From: Cordilura impudica
Taxonomy: Eukaryota; Arthropoda; Insecta; Diptera; Scathophagidae
Direction of reading: 5' to 3'
Assembly: GCA_963682025.1 (NCBI GenBank)
Contig: OY821519.1
Coordinates: forward strand, 110,487,764-110,551,763
Length of the DNA stretch: 64,000 bases
Part shown: piece by piece, positions 10,900 through 21,872 of the stretch
Layout: every line of letters starts with the position of its first letter
Numbering within the stretch: position 1 is the stretch's first letter
Notes under the pieces: generated by a model
Databases searched by the model: none
What the model was told of the DNA's origin: nothing
What the model saw: only the letters and a program-made list of their open reading frames with translations
Translations under genes and position numbers: made by a program

Positions 10900-11815
10900 A
10901 ATATCTGAAATTTCCAGTTGTTATTTCTTGTTTTCTACTGAAAAATAAACAAGAAGCTTTCAAACCACGAAAGGGTACCAGTGAGGCCATACTCTTTTTA
11001 AACCAAAAAATCAGTAAATTTTTAGCCACAGGTAACCATATAATAATTGACTTCGAAGAAGCTTTCGATAGTTTCCAAATACTAAGATTTATTTTCAACA
11101 TCCTAACCAACAGAAAATTTAGACTGGCAGTGAATAATACACTATCTCCAATATTTGCTATTGAAAATGGTCACCAATTTCAGTTGCTCTCTTCCATAAA
11201 TTCAATCATACTCAAACACCCAACATTTAATCATTGGATGTATGCTAATGATTTATGCATTATAATCAAATACAACATCACGTTAGATCAACAAAAAATT
11301 GATTACCTTTTTTATGAACTTAATACCTGGTGTAATGAATATGGTGTGAAATTCTTAATCTCGTTTGCTATACACTTTTGCCATAAACGAGACTATGTAA
11401 ACCCAACAATATATATACAAGAACAACAATAAATATAGTGAAATCAATATTGGTATAAAAAATTGAAGACGGGCTCTCAATATATAGACATGCTGCAAAA
11501 GCAGAATTAAATAAAATCAAATCTACTTACCATGCAGCTGCAAGGTTTGCAATCGGTGCATTTCGATCAACCCCAATTCGAAACATATGAAGAGAAACAT
11601 ATATTCCAACCCTCGATAATCTCATTGAACTAAACACAACAAAAGTTCAAAAAACAACTTACGCCATCAGAAAATCAAATACTCCTTTATAGTATAAAAT
11701 CATCAGGCAACGAAAACCTAAAATCAGCTGTGCAACGAACCACGGAATATATGATGATCGTATGATTATTATTTATTAGCAGAGTAGAAGTTACGTATAC
11801 GTATGAGTGTTAGTT
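10900..11815 (+). pseudogene. I-clade LINE reverse transcriptase remnant
   Basis: Pieces in several frames read QEAFKPRKGTSEAILFLNQK, HIIIDFEEAFDSFQILRFIF, NILTNRKFRLAVNNTLSPIF, GHQFQLLSSINSI and WMYANDLCIIIKYN. These are RT fingers and palm; the catalytic YADD is degraded to YAND. Near 11540-11590, AARFAIGAFRSTPIRNI is the typical region after RT in I-type elements. The ribonuclease H part lies beyond the mariner, at 13.5 kb. Stops and shifts are frequent. Confidence 0.65.
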
Positions 11816-11821
11816 TTAATA

Positions 11822-13120
11822 AAGGGTTTTTCAACAAGGACGCTACAAAAGTAGAAAGACAGGGACAGCAAACGGCGCCATATTTCTTGCCGCTGTTTTC
11901 ACATTTCTCTTCAGTAAGGTTAGCCATTTCATGGTGGAAAGACATACGAGCCAACAACGGGTCGAAATTATTAAAATTTACTACCGAAATTCGGAGTCAG
12001 TGGCCTCAACGTTAAGAGCGCTACGTCCAATTTATGGTCGTCATAATCGTCCTAGCAGATCAACAATTGAGCGTCTAGTGAAAAAATTTGACTCCACAGG
12101 CACAGCACAAAATGTTCACGTGCCAGTGAGACAAAGAAGTGCCCGTAGTGTCGAGAATATTGCTGCCGCTGAGGCTTCAGTTGAAGAAAGCCCAAATGTG
12201 TCTCTCACACGTCGTTCTCAAGCGTTGGGCATCTATGAGACGTCGTTCTGGCGAATTTTGCGAAAAGATCTTGGCCTACATCGTTACAAGATCAAATTGA
12301 CACAAGAACTGAAGCCGCTTGACCATCAGAAGTGTCGTATGTTCGTGAATTGGGCTGAGCAACAACTTGAATGATTCGGATTTTCATCGAAAAATCATCC
12401 TCAGCGATGAGGCTCATTTCTGGATGAATGGTTTCGTCAATAAACAAAATATGCGTTATTGGTTAGAAAGCATTCCACACGTACTCCATGAGTCATCATT
12501 GCATCCCGAAAAAATTACGGTTTGGTGCGGTTTATGGGCCGGCGGCGTCATTGGGCCGTACTTCTTCCGTGATGATCAAGACCGGCACGTTGGCTGTGAA
12601 TGGGAATCGCTACCGTTCAATGATAACCGATTATTTTTGGCCCCAGTTGGATGATATGGATTTGGAGGACATGTGGTTCCAACAGGACGGCACCACAAGC
12701 CATACAGCGAATGTCACAATCAATTTATTGGAAACCAAGTTTGGAGAACGTGTTATCTCACGAAATGGTCCAGTCGATTGGCCGCCTCGGTCGTGCAATT
12801 TGACGCCGTTGGACTATTTCCTGTGGGGCTACGTCAAGCCTATGGTCTATGCCAACAAGCCAGCGACGATTGATGAACTTCGTACGAATATCGAACGTGA
12901 ACTTGCAGCAGTATCGGTCGATTTATGCCTGAAAACCGTCGCAAATTGGGTTCAGTGTCTGGACTTCTGCAAGCGTGCCCGTGGTGGCCATGCAAAAGAG
13001 ATCGATTTCCATACATAATTGCGTCGAACGTACTTTCACAGGAATAAAGAATTTCATTGATATCCAAACCGTTTTTGTTTTATTTAAAGAAACTTTTGTA
13101 GCGCTCTTATTGAAAAACTT
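11822..13120 (+). mobile_element. mariner transposon, DD41D (rosa-type), full length
   Basis: TIRs of about 30 bp: AAGGGTTTTTCAACAAGGAC at the left and the inverse of AAGTTTTTCAATAAGAGCGC at the right, both continuing into GCTACAAAAGT. Each tip is preceded by TA (11820-11821 and 13121-13122), the mariner target duplication. At 1299 bp it is the usual size. It lies inside the I-clade LINE (RT part on the left, ribonuclease H on the right). Confidence 0.9.
11931..13018 (+). pseudogene. mariner transposase (DD41D), two frameshifts
   Basis: ATG 11931 opens the helix-turn-helix part (QQRVEIIKIYYRNSESVAST, then RPSRSTIERLVKKF). The first frame ends at 12374; the second supplies the first catalytic D in ILSDEAHFWMNGFVNKQN; another shift near 12570 moves to the frame holding MWFQQDGTTSHTA (second D) and NLTPLDYFLWGYVKP (third D). 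Forty-one residues lie between the second and third D, which defines DD41D, the class named from Ceratitis rosa. The end, RARGGHAKEIDFHT, is intact. All three D are present but in different frames, so the copy is dead yet fairly young. Confidence 0.9.
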
Positions 13121-13122
13121 TA

Positions 13123-13440
13123 TTAAATCATAGTCAGCCCAATTCTAAACAAAAAATGGTGATTATTGAAATGTTTGTATGGGGAACCCTCCAGGGGGTT
13201 CCGGGGGTGTGCCGCTGGCATGTGTGGGTCGGCTCTCCAAAGTTAGTGGGATTCGACCATACATTTGGACTCGATTGGGGCACTTTAAATGGGTCAAAGT
13301 GAGATAGACAGACAGACAGGTCAAAAATCGGGACATCAGAATTCGTTTTAGAGGTATGGTTCTTCGGGCATAGTTTTGTTTTTTGATCCCTAGAATATGA
13401 TTTTCCTTGTCACTTGGGCGATTTTTAAATCGATTTGCCA
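13123..13440. other. Unassigned segment, richer in G+C than neighbours
   Basis: Lies between the mariner and the LINE ribonuclease H region. It holds CCCTCCAGGGGGTTCCGGGG and a GACAGACAGACAGG run. It does not translate as LINE protein, so it is probably a separate insertion; its ends are not clear. Confidence 0.3.
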
Positions 13441-13499
13441 TACTAAACAACCTACCCCACAAGATATTTATATATCACTTTTCCGACAATAGAAAGATG

Positions 13500-13924
13500 A
13501 ATACACGAATAAAAACTAGATATTTTGCTATACGGATGGATTCAAATCTATTAGTGGAGTATCCTATGCTGGGATTGACAGCAATTTCAACACCGTTAAG
13601 TATGGACTACTAAATCATGATAACCCAATATTCTATGCAGAAATAGAGGCACTATTGAATACCAAAAAAAAAACCCAAATTTTCACATATTCAAAATCTT
13701 ACGTGACAGCAATACAGAATATATCTAATTCAAATGATATAATTAGCGAAATCAGAGATAATCTGGTTCGGTTTCCAAATAAAATAAAAATTATATCGAT
13801 ACCAGGGCATGAAATAGCAGATAAATTCGCAAAAGAAACATCAAAATTTCCACTCATAATCGACACAACTCAAAACAAACGTTCTATGTATTCGGCAATC
13901 GACAAATGTATCTCCCACAAGTAA
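13500..13924 (+). pseudogene. I-clade LINE ribonuclease H domain remnant
   Basis: One frame from about 13510 to 13922 reads TDGFKSISGVSYAGI, NPIFYAEIEALLN, IFTYSKSYVTAIQNI and IISIPGHEIADKFAKET. This matches the ribonuclease H1 fold: the first D (TDG), the E (AEIEA) and the late IPGH..AD block are kept, but the middle D of the usual TDS is Y (TYS). It is the downstream part of the LINE whose RT is at 10.9-11.8 kb. It is cut off by the 0.8-kb repeat at 13921. Confidence 0.7.
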
Positions 13925-14237
13925 GAAAAATATAGTCGGTGTAGATCGACTATAAGATACCCTATACCATGGCTTAGAGACCCTATCTTCCGGTCCAACT
14001 AATTCGATATAGAAAAGAAGCACAAACCAAAAATTGAGTGGCATTGTTATTGATTTTTGATTTTTTGGCTGCAGATATGAAAAAGTTCATATCGGAAACT
14101 ATATTTATATGGGAGTAGGTCGAAAAATGGACCGATCCTAACCATATTTGGTAAAGTCACTTATATATTGAAAAAATATATACAAACCAAATTTGAGAAA
14201 AAATTGTGTAATATTTTTGTTTTTTTTTTTACAGATT
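13921..14237 (+). repeat. 0.8-kb palindrome-ended repeat, copy b (5' part only)
   Basis: Starts AAGTAAGAAAAATATAGTCG and follows the family to the ACAGATTTAAG position, where the LINE at 14238 takes over. The start palindrome has decayed (GGTGTAGATCGACTA). Confidence 0.8.
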
Positions 14238-16535
14238 TAAGATTGCGTGTACTTTCTGCTGTAAATCTGAGAAGCAAGATAAGGTAGAATGTATTTTCGT
14301 AGAGATCAAATCAAGCGGAAGGAAAATGTTTGCAGGGTGTGTATACAGGCCAAATAAAAATATTAGGTTCTCCAAGTTTCTTGGTAAACTGGAGATCTTA
14401 ACAGATGTATATAATGATATTATTATAGCTGGAGATTTTAATTCAAACATTATTAATGAATCAGCGCTTACTGACAGCATGATAACTTATTGACTTGAAC
14501 CTGTAAATCGTTACAATCCTACACACTACACCACCAATAGCAATAGTCTGCTTGATATCTTCTTTGTCAGTGATTTGTCTAACGTGTTATTGTATGATCA
14601 AATTTCAGCATCATGCTTTTCAAAACACGATTTGATCTTCCTGACTTACAACTATCAAATTCAACAAGCTAATATGGTTTACTCATACCGTGACTTCCAA
14701 AATCTAAACTACGCATTGCTTTACTCAAACTTTTACCAAATTGACTGGGATTTTAACCTTTCTACAGGAAAATTTATTACAACTTTTCGACGAAGCGGTT
14801 TCTCTGAAAACAAAATCCAAAACAGTCAGTATTAAACCTTGGTTTACTACTACTATAACAGACTTGATCTATCGAAGGGATATTTCGTACTCCAGATGGA
14901 AGAGGTTTAAAACACCTGAGCTGCAAAACGAATATCATACGGCTAGGAGAGATGTTAATCGAAAAATCAAAACTGCTAAGTGCAATTTCTTTTCTATGAA
15001 ATTTAATTCTGCCATTGACTCCAAACAAACGTGAAAGACAATTAGAGATATTGACATTGGAAGATGCAATAATAATAGCTGTTCGATAGACGCTGACGAA
15101 TTGAACTTAAAATTTACGAATCTACCTTCGGTAGAAGTTGATAATGAATTTTACAATAATATACGAAATACTCCAAATTTTGCGGAGGAAAATTCCTTTG
15201 AATTTAAATGCGTTAATCAACTTGATATTATAAAATGCTGTTCTGGTAAAGTCAAACTCTGTAGGATATGATAATGTAAATCCGAAATTTATTAAAATAC
15301 TTCTTCCACTTTTACTGCCTTATATAACATTTTTCTTCAACTGCATTATAACTTCAAGCAGTTTCCCTACCATATGGAAACATGCTAAAATAATACCTAT
15401 CACAAAATCAGATTCTGAGCAACGTTCTATGTTATTTGTCAAAAGTTTTTGAAAAGATAATTTTTTTTCAAATGAATGAATATATAACTCAACACAAGTT
15501 AATGTCCCACAAACAATCCGGCTTTCGAGCAAACCACAGTTGCGTGACAGCCTTAACTGATGTTTCCGAAAACATACGACGTGACATAGACGACAGCAAA
15601 ATAGCCTTCCTTGTACTTCTTGAACATTCCAAGGCGTTTGACACACTTGATCATCAAACTATGGGTATGAAATTATGACGTTTCTTTAATTTTTCCTCAA
15701 CATCAACGCTTTTAATTTCCTCTTATCTCACAAATCGCACACAATCCGTATACGTAGATAGCAACTCATCTGAACCTTTACAACTTATAAAAGGTATACC
15801 ACAAGGATCTGTATTAGGGCCACTCTTGTTCTCAATCTATATCAATGATTTACCAGATTATCTTTCTCATTGTAAGATACACATGTACGCTGACGATGCA
15901 CAACTCTTTCTGAGCACCCCAATCGAGTCAATAGATGAAAATATAGATAAAATTAACTATAACTTTAGTCAATTGTACAGATGGGCGTCAGCAAATTGTT
16001 TATGCATTAATCCTAGCAAGTCAAAATGTCTGCTAATACGCAAACGAAATGGGAACGAAATATTTATCAACGGCGATAGAATTGACTTTGTTACAAAAAC
16101 AAAAAATCTTGGAGTAACTTTTAATAACACTCTAACTTGGTCGAACCACATAAATACGATTGTTGTTCAAACTTACATGAAGCTCAGAACTCTACGGCAT
16201 ACTCAATCTTTCACTCCCTTAAATATAAGAATACTTCTAGCCAAAACCTATTTAATTCCCGGTATTTTATATGGGTGTGAACTTTTTGCAAGCTGTGATT
16301 CTTTTAGTAAAGGCAAACTTAATGTTTTATATAACAGCATAGTTAGATATACTTTTAGACTAAGAAGGTCTGCCGGAACTTCTTCCTTCACGAATAAGCT
16401 TTTCGGCGTATCATTTGAAAATCTGATGAAAATTAGAGTTCTTTTGTTTCTTCATAAAGTAATTTTTACCGCCAAACCACTTTACCTGTACGAAAATCTC
16501 CGGTTCGCCAGATCAAGCCGAGGAAAAAACAAGTA
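14238..16535 (+). pseudogene. CR1/Jockey-type LINE, endonuclease plus RT, broken
   Basis: The apurinic endonuclease C-terminal half is visible as CVYRPNKNIRF, IIIAGDFNSN, SLLDIFFVSD and SCFSKHDLIFL (GDFN and the final histidine are active-site elements). RT follows: SVGYDNVNPKFIKILLP, FPTIWKHAKIIPITKS, KQSGFRANHSCVTALTD, EHSKAFDTLDH (first catalytic D), KGIPQGSVLGPLLFSIYIND, HMYADDAQLFLS (intact YADD) and a long C-terminal frame to 16536. Four or more frame breaks separate these. The 5' start and 3' end are both missing: it abuts 0.8-kb repeats at 14237 and 16528. Assignment between CR1 and Jockey groups is uncertain. Confidence 0.82.
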
Positions 16536-17341
16536 AGAAAATTATAGTCGGTCTAGCCCGACTATACGATACCCTATACCATGGTTAAGAGACCCTATCT
16601 CTTCGGTCCAACTAATTGGATATTGCAAATATGCATAAACCAAATTTGAGTGGCATTTTTATTAATTTTTTTCGCTGCAGATATGAAAAAGATCATATCG
16701 GATACTATATTTAAATGGGGACTAGGTCGATAAATGGACCGATCCTGACCATATTTGTAAAGTCACTTATACTTTGAAAAAATATATACAAATCAAATTT
16801 GAGAAAAATCTGTGCGACATTTTTGTTTTTTTTTATAGATTTAAGTGAAGATCGGGAAGCAGCTCTATATGGGGCCTATCATTAAGAATTTTCCTGTAGG
16901 TAGTATTTTTGGACAACTGATAAATGGATGTAATCAACACACACAAGCCCAATTTGACCGAGATCTATATGATAATTTGCATCTTAAGGATATTTAAGTC
17001 TACTTCATAGGGGTCGTTTTTATGGGGACTAGGTCTGAACATGGACCGAATTTCACCAATTTCAATAGCGTTGATTCTATGGATGGTAGAAGCTTATATA
17101 GCAAATTTCATCAAAATATATTCATGTTTGCGACCTGTAGTTTGATTACAAGGTTTACATGGACACACAGATGGATAGACGGCTGGACGGACATCACTAA
17201 ATCGACTCAGAAAATGATTCTCAGAAAATGATTCTGAGTCGATAGGTATAACAAAAAATGGGTCTAGGTCAAATATTTTTGGTAGTTAAACACAGCAGCA
17301 CAAAGTCATTATACCCAAACCACATAGTGGTATAGGGTATA
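16528..17341 (+). repeat. 0.8-kb palindrome-ended repeat, copy c
   Basis: Complete, from AACAAGTAAGAAAATTATAG to AGTGGTATAGGGTATA. The start palindrome has one change (TCTAGCCCGAC). A short tandem duplication, AAAATGATTCTCAG, is seen at 17210-17235. Confidence 0.88.
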
Positions 17342-17344
17342 AAT

Positions 17345-17515
17345 ATTTCAGTAATCCACGCACTAAACATCATTAAACCGCAACTGATGTAAACTAATGC
17401 TCATGTGGATTCAAAACCACCGATTCGGCACCCTTTTTTCTTGGAATACATGTACGGTTGGGGTATTCAACCCACAGAACATTAGGGAGTTATGAGGGTT
17501 TGAAAATCAAAAAGC
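17345..17515 (-). repeat. 3'-end fragment of the 30-kb mariner type
   Basis: The sequence around TTTCTTGGAATACATGTACGG and CAACCCACAGAACATTAGGG is closely similar to 29965-30115, which is the 3' end of the second DD41D mariner. No transposase-coding part is attached here. Confidence 0.55.
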
Positions 17516-17685
17516 TCCATAGCTACATATGCTATGTGTGTGTTTATTAAATTTGTTAATGTGTTTGTTAGAATTTGGTTTCTTCATGCACAATAATAAT
17601 AAACCATTAAAGTGTTGGTTTGTGAATTGGCTAAGTTGAAAAATATAGAAATTGCACTCGAATTTCGAACGCTGGAATCTGCTAG
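17516..17685 (+). mobile_element. Helitron-like element, 5' truncated
   Basis: Carries the family core (GTGTGTTTATTAAATTTGTT), then the terminal hairpin GCACTCGAATTTCGAACGC and ends CTAG (17682-17685) before T. The 5' part is missing. Confidence 0.55.
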
Positions 17686-19170
17686 TAATTATAAAAAGGA
17701 TTAAATTAAGAATATATCTATGTTCGACTTTGACAATATGTCGTCGCACGTGGTGCCATTTGAGTTTGTTCATTGCAAAATCATAACTTTTGAACCAAGT
17801 AGGATAATCAAAACATTTAAAAGGCATATGAAATGAATGTTTGAAAGGGGTTCTACGCCTTTTAGGTGCCTACTTATGGGTTAGCAAACTTGAAATTATG
17901 GAAATTTTTATGGGAAGTAAAATAAAATATTTTTTTAAACTTTTAATTTTTTATGTTTCTTTTTAAAGGCTTTTATGATTTAAAATTTTTGCAGAAAAGA
18001 TTAAAAAAATTTTTTTTTTTTAATTTATTTTTAAATTTTTTGTAAAGACTTGTAATTTCTGAGCTATAATTATTTTCTAACTCTTTTCGTGACTTTACGT
18101 GCCGCAGTGGTGAAATAAGTGGATCTGAAGATGCTGTTAACATGTTGAAGAAGTTTTCATTTTGTCTCACCCTTGATAATTTGAAATTGTTCAGCAATCT
18201 ATATTTTTTATAAAATTTGTTTAGGGACTCTTCAGAAAGCTCTGCAATTGGCAAAGTCTGATATTCAATTATATCTTTTTATGAACTGTCGGAGTCAACT
18301 TTTTCTGTGGATATAATTCTGCTAAAAGTGATGCAGGTTTCGAAGCATATTCTCCATATTTTTCAGAATCCACTTTTTCCTTGCAGTTTAAAACATCAAA
18401 AATCGTTCCCAATCTCTTAACGATTTGACTGTTTATTCCAGTGATTCGAGTTACAGCCACATCATTTTCAAAAAAACTTCTCGAAGTATTTCCATCCTTT
18501 GAGTTTCCGTATCCGTATTTGGGGAAGTCTAATTTTAGTCTAACTTGTTTGAAAAATGCATACTGTATTCGATTCTTTCTGATCCTTTCCTTATCTTTGT
18601 TTGATGTATTTTTATAAAAGTGTTCCCCCTCATTCCATAACAATAAGAATGGGTTTTTACGGTTATATGTCATAAATTATATCTGCACCTGCATTTAGGG
18701 AGCATAATTTGATAGAGGATCTCAGGTAAGCATTACAGGATGAAAAAAATCATATATCTTAACAACAACGAACGAAACAATAACAATAAGAATGGGTTTT
18801 CACGGTTATATGTCATAAATTGCGCAATAATGAATGCAACACATTTCTGGAACCATGTCTTTTTTTTTCACAATTTTACCTCTAGCAAAAAATGGGGCAA
18901 GGACGGGTAGCTAGAAATTTTTGCATTAGTTTAAGGAATAATCGAAGTACTAATTTTGAAAATATGGCAAATATAGAAATTTACAATTTTTTTGTTTTCT
19001 TTCAAAGTTGAAAAATATTGAAAAAATGGATAGTGGGTAAATATCGATTTACCTGGACAAACACTAAGAAAACAGTACAATTTTTTTTATCTTTTTTTAA
19101 TAAATAGATCTATCAATAAAATCAAAAAGAATGACGATCCGTTACCTAGGCTTCTAGATACTGACCAAAT
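17686..19170. repeat. Dispersed repeat also present at 63.2-64.0 kb, split by an insertion
   Basis: Parts at about 17755-17950 and 18940-19165 resemble 63270-63740 and 63740-64000: shared CATAACTTTTG, TTTAAAAGGCATATGA, GTGCCTACTTATGG and a GGTAAATATCGATTTACCTG block with matching surroundings. The intervening 18.0-18.7 kb holds an unrelated broken ORF. I do not recognise the repeat. TAATTATAAAAAGGATTAAA at 17688 recurs at 30876. Confidence 0.45.
17973..18673 (-). pseudogene. Remnant of another multicopy arthropod element ORF
   Basis: From ATG 18673 the frame reads KQVRLKLDFPKYGYGNSKDG, NTSRSFFENDVAVTRITGI, FDVLNCKEKVDSEKYGEYAS and LTPTVHKKI; after a break at 18269 it continues LPIAELSEESLNKFYKKYRL, NENFFNMLTASSDPLISPLR and a lysine-rich tail. 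The block order (FF..... +ITG, TVHK.L, LPI.QLSEE, SDP.ISSLR) is one I remember from many copies in aphid and other arthropod genomes, normally unannotated. The role is unknown to me. A 45-bp piece of its start is repeated at 18781-18825. Confidence 0.5.
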
Positions 19171-19321
19171 TAACAGAAAATGGTCTATATCTTCCGAACC
19201 AAAAATCCGATTGTAATAAAAAAAACATATTTGAAATCGTTGGACAGTTTCATGAAATTTTTACAACCTCACTTGTCCTACAGACGCCACTGTGCATCGG
19301 TTGAAAGACTATTTAAGCAAA

Positions 19322-19656
19322 CTAGCAGAATCCAGCCCTCGAAATTCGAGTGCAAATTCTAGGAAATTTTATTTTTCATTAAATAGAGACCCTAAAGGTA
19401 TACTAATCAATTATAGCCAATTCACAAATCAACACAAAAAAACAAACTCATTTTTATTACAAACAGATTAACAAATTTAATACACACACACATAGCATTG
19501 TATAATTTTATGTATGTGGTAATAGCAATTTTAAATGCAATTTACTTAAAATACTGCAAAACCGCTAAAAGAAATACCTTCCAAATAATATACGGTTGGT
19601 CAAAATCGGGATAAAACGGTAGAACAAAACATCGGTCACAAGAAATCGCCTAGCCT
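19322..19656 (-). mobile_element. Helitron-like element, copy with 5' end lost
   Basis: Read on the minus strand it ends with hairpin GCACTCGAATTTCGAGGGC and CTAG at 19322-19325. It matches the 24316 copy through CGATTTCTTGTGACCGATGT and GGCTAGG, but the TCTATAATATT start is missing. It sits against the 3' end of LINE A. Confidence 0.55.
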
Positions 19657-19696
19657 ATTTAAGCAAATAACAATTTTACAATTTAAATTTTCCTAA

Positions 19697-20360
19697 TAGT
19701 GCGTTCACATCTAAGCAACATCTAGTATATACGAGATTTCGAGCGAAATCAAGCTCATTTTTACTAGATTTCCCATACAAAACAAAATCTAGCTCGTTAC
19801 TAGATTTGTGCAAAATCTCATAAAATCTTGGCAAACTTGGGCACTACCAAATGATACTACTGTGTTTTTTTAATATTGTAGTAGAAAATTACAATGCAGT
19901 GACTGAAAAATTTACATTTAAAACGAAAAGCAAACAAGTTGAATAAAAAGGAAATAAAATATTAATTATTAACAAAAAAAATTACGAATCTATAACAAAA
20001 AATATATAGTAATTGAAAAGTTATAACTTTTTATACTGACATGTGCCCATTCCAATCTGCTAAATAATAGTTGTGGAAAATGAATTGTTTTTGCTGTTCA
20101 AACAATACATTTAACAAATGCTGATTTTTTTTCGCAAAATTTCTATTTCTATTTATAAAATCTGTTCATTTTTAGAATTTTCCATATTTCCATTTTCCTA
20201 TTGTTTTGTTTATTTTTGGTAATTCTAGTTTATAAGTTTTATTTTAATCAGCTGTTTATTGTTGTGGAAATAAAATCTAAAAAGTTAGATGAAACGCTAT
20301 ATATTTTGAAAAAGATTTGAACTAAAATCTACTAGATTTTCCTCAGAGGTAAACGCACTA
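19697..20360. mobile_element. MITE with TAA target duplication
   Basis: The ends TAGTGCGTTCACATCT and the inverse of AGAGGTAAACGCACTA form TIRs, flanked by TAA at 19694-19696 and 20361-20363. The paralogous LINE B has the uninterrupted site (TCCTAATGATTAAAC at 30981-30995), so the boundaries are well supported. A 3-bp TWA duplication is the PIF/Harbinger pattern; with no coding region the class is inference. It contains several inverted TCTAG/CTAGAT motifs. Confidence 0.75.
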
Positions 20361-20633
20361 TAAGGATTAAACTCCGCTATTAAAAAGTTTCTATAATTTA
20401 CACATGTTTTCATGTAATCTGATACAGATTACCAGCCTACTGTTCTGCCATCTAAAATATTTATTAATTCAATTTCACTAAGTAAAGATTTTCCAAAATA
20501 TAAAATTCTATACTCTTTCAGAGTATTACAATGGCCTATGTCTTCTTTTTCTTTCAAATTACAAAGTGAGCATAAGTCTGAAACATTTAACTGATAATTT
20601 TTATCATTAAGTTTAATAACGTTACTTCATGCC

Positions 20634-21872
20634 ACTTCAGTTTATTGCCAAATCTGTCAAAATTGTTCGAGAAAATACTAGTAAATAAGCTTGCTGTAGC
20701 TGTATTACAAAATAACGTTATCCCAGCACATCAATTCGGATTTAGGCGAAGACAAAGCACCACTGAGCAAGCCCATATGCAAGTAAGCGCTATAAGAAAA
20801 GCCTTTAAAAAAAGGTACTGTTCTGCTTTCTTTATTGACGTTTCGCAACCTTTCGATACGGTTCGACACGTGGATCTACTCTATAAAATGAAAACGTTGC
20901 TGCCTTCAAACATTCATAAACTAATGGAAAGCTATATAATTAATAGGAAATCCTCAATAAAGGAGAGCAACTTTACAGGCCCCCTTTAGGATTTAAAAGC
21001 TGGTGTTCCACATCCTTTATACAGCGGACATGTCAACTAATGTAAATACGATACTTCAAGCTTTGCAAATGACACTTCAATTTTGAGTATTCATGAGAAC
21101 CTCTCAACAGCATCTACACTTCTACAATGACAAGTTTTTCAATTGGAGTACCGGTTACACAGGTAGAAAATAAGAATAAATGAACAAAAATATACCCAAG
21201 TTGCTTTTGCGCTCAGAAGAAAAACATGCCCTCAAATCCGAATAAACAATCAGCAAATACTGCAACATTCTGATGTAAAATATTTGGGACTTCATCTTGA
21301 CCAAGGCCTTACTTGGAACAAACATATGGAATCAAAATTAACACAAATAAAATTAAAATTATTTCAACTTACGCGGCTAATTGGCAGAAATTCACCCATT
21401 TGTTGCTACGGTATACAGTTATGGGGAACCGCTTCAGCTTCTAATATAGAGAAAATACAAAGATGCCAAAATAAATTCCTAAAGTTGATTACCCGCGCCC
21501 CATGGCATGCGAGAAACTCATAATTATGTAGAGAATTAAACGTACCCCTAGTTAAAGTCGAAATTATGAAAAACTGCCACTTGAAAAACAGCCACTTGAA
21601 AAAACTGGAACCTCAGCCGAATCTCTTAGCACGTGACCTTCTCAACAATCGCATCCACCAACGCCTATGAAGGAGAGTGACTGCAGATCTTATAATAAAT
21701 GCTTGAGGTTATCTAAGCCAATGAATAATTATTTATTTCGAATTTATGTAGAAACATTAAATTTTTTCTGTCACTGGCCGGATTTAATAAGTTAAGTATT
21801 AGTTCCAAGATTTGAATAATTATTGTTTGTTCACTATGTGAAGATCCAATAAATAAAAGCATGAGAAAAAAA
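20634..21872 (+). mobile_element. Jockey-clade LINE, 5' truncated, with 10-bp target duplication
   Basis: Flanked by ACTTCATGCC at 20624-20633 and 21873-21882 and ends in an A run after AATAAAAGCATGAG. LINE B shows the empty site near 31430. A truncated 5' end, a poly(A)-like 3' end and a direct target repeat are the standard outcome of target-primed reverse transcription. Confidence 0.88.
20645..21665 (+). pseudogene. Jockey-clade RT fragment
   Basis: Frame one reads LSKLFEKILVNKLAVAVLQN, IPAHQFGFRRRQSTTEQAHM and AFFIDVSQPFDTVRH (first catalytic D kept); a later frame gives SFANDTSILSIHE, where FADD has become FAND. Then VKYLGLHLDQGLTWNKHM, YGIQLWGTASASNIEKIQR and FLKLITRAPWHARN are the thumb and C-terminal blocks typical of jockey, with a short deletion before YGIQLWG. 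Endonuclease is missing. Inactive. Confidence 0.82.

Noticed and set aside
16681..16705. Hairpin GATATGAAAAAGTTCATATC-type motif as a transcription terminator or regulatory site
   Set aside because: It is a fixed part of the 0.8-kb repeat and not placed next to any gene.
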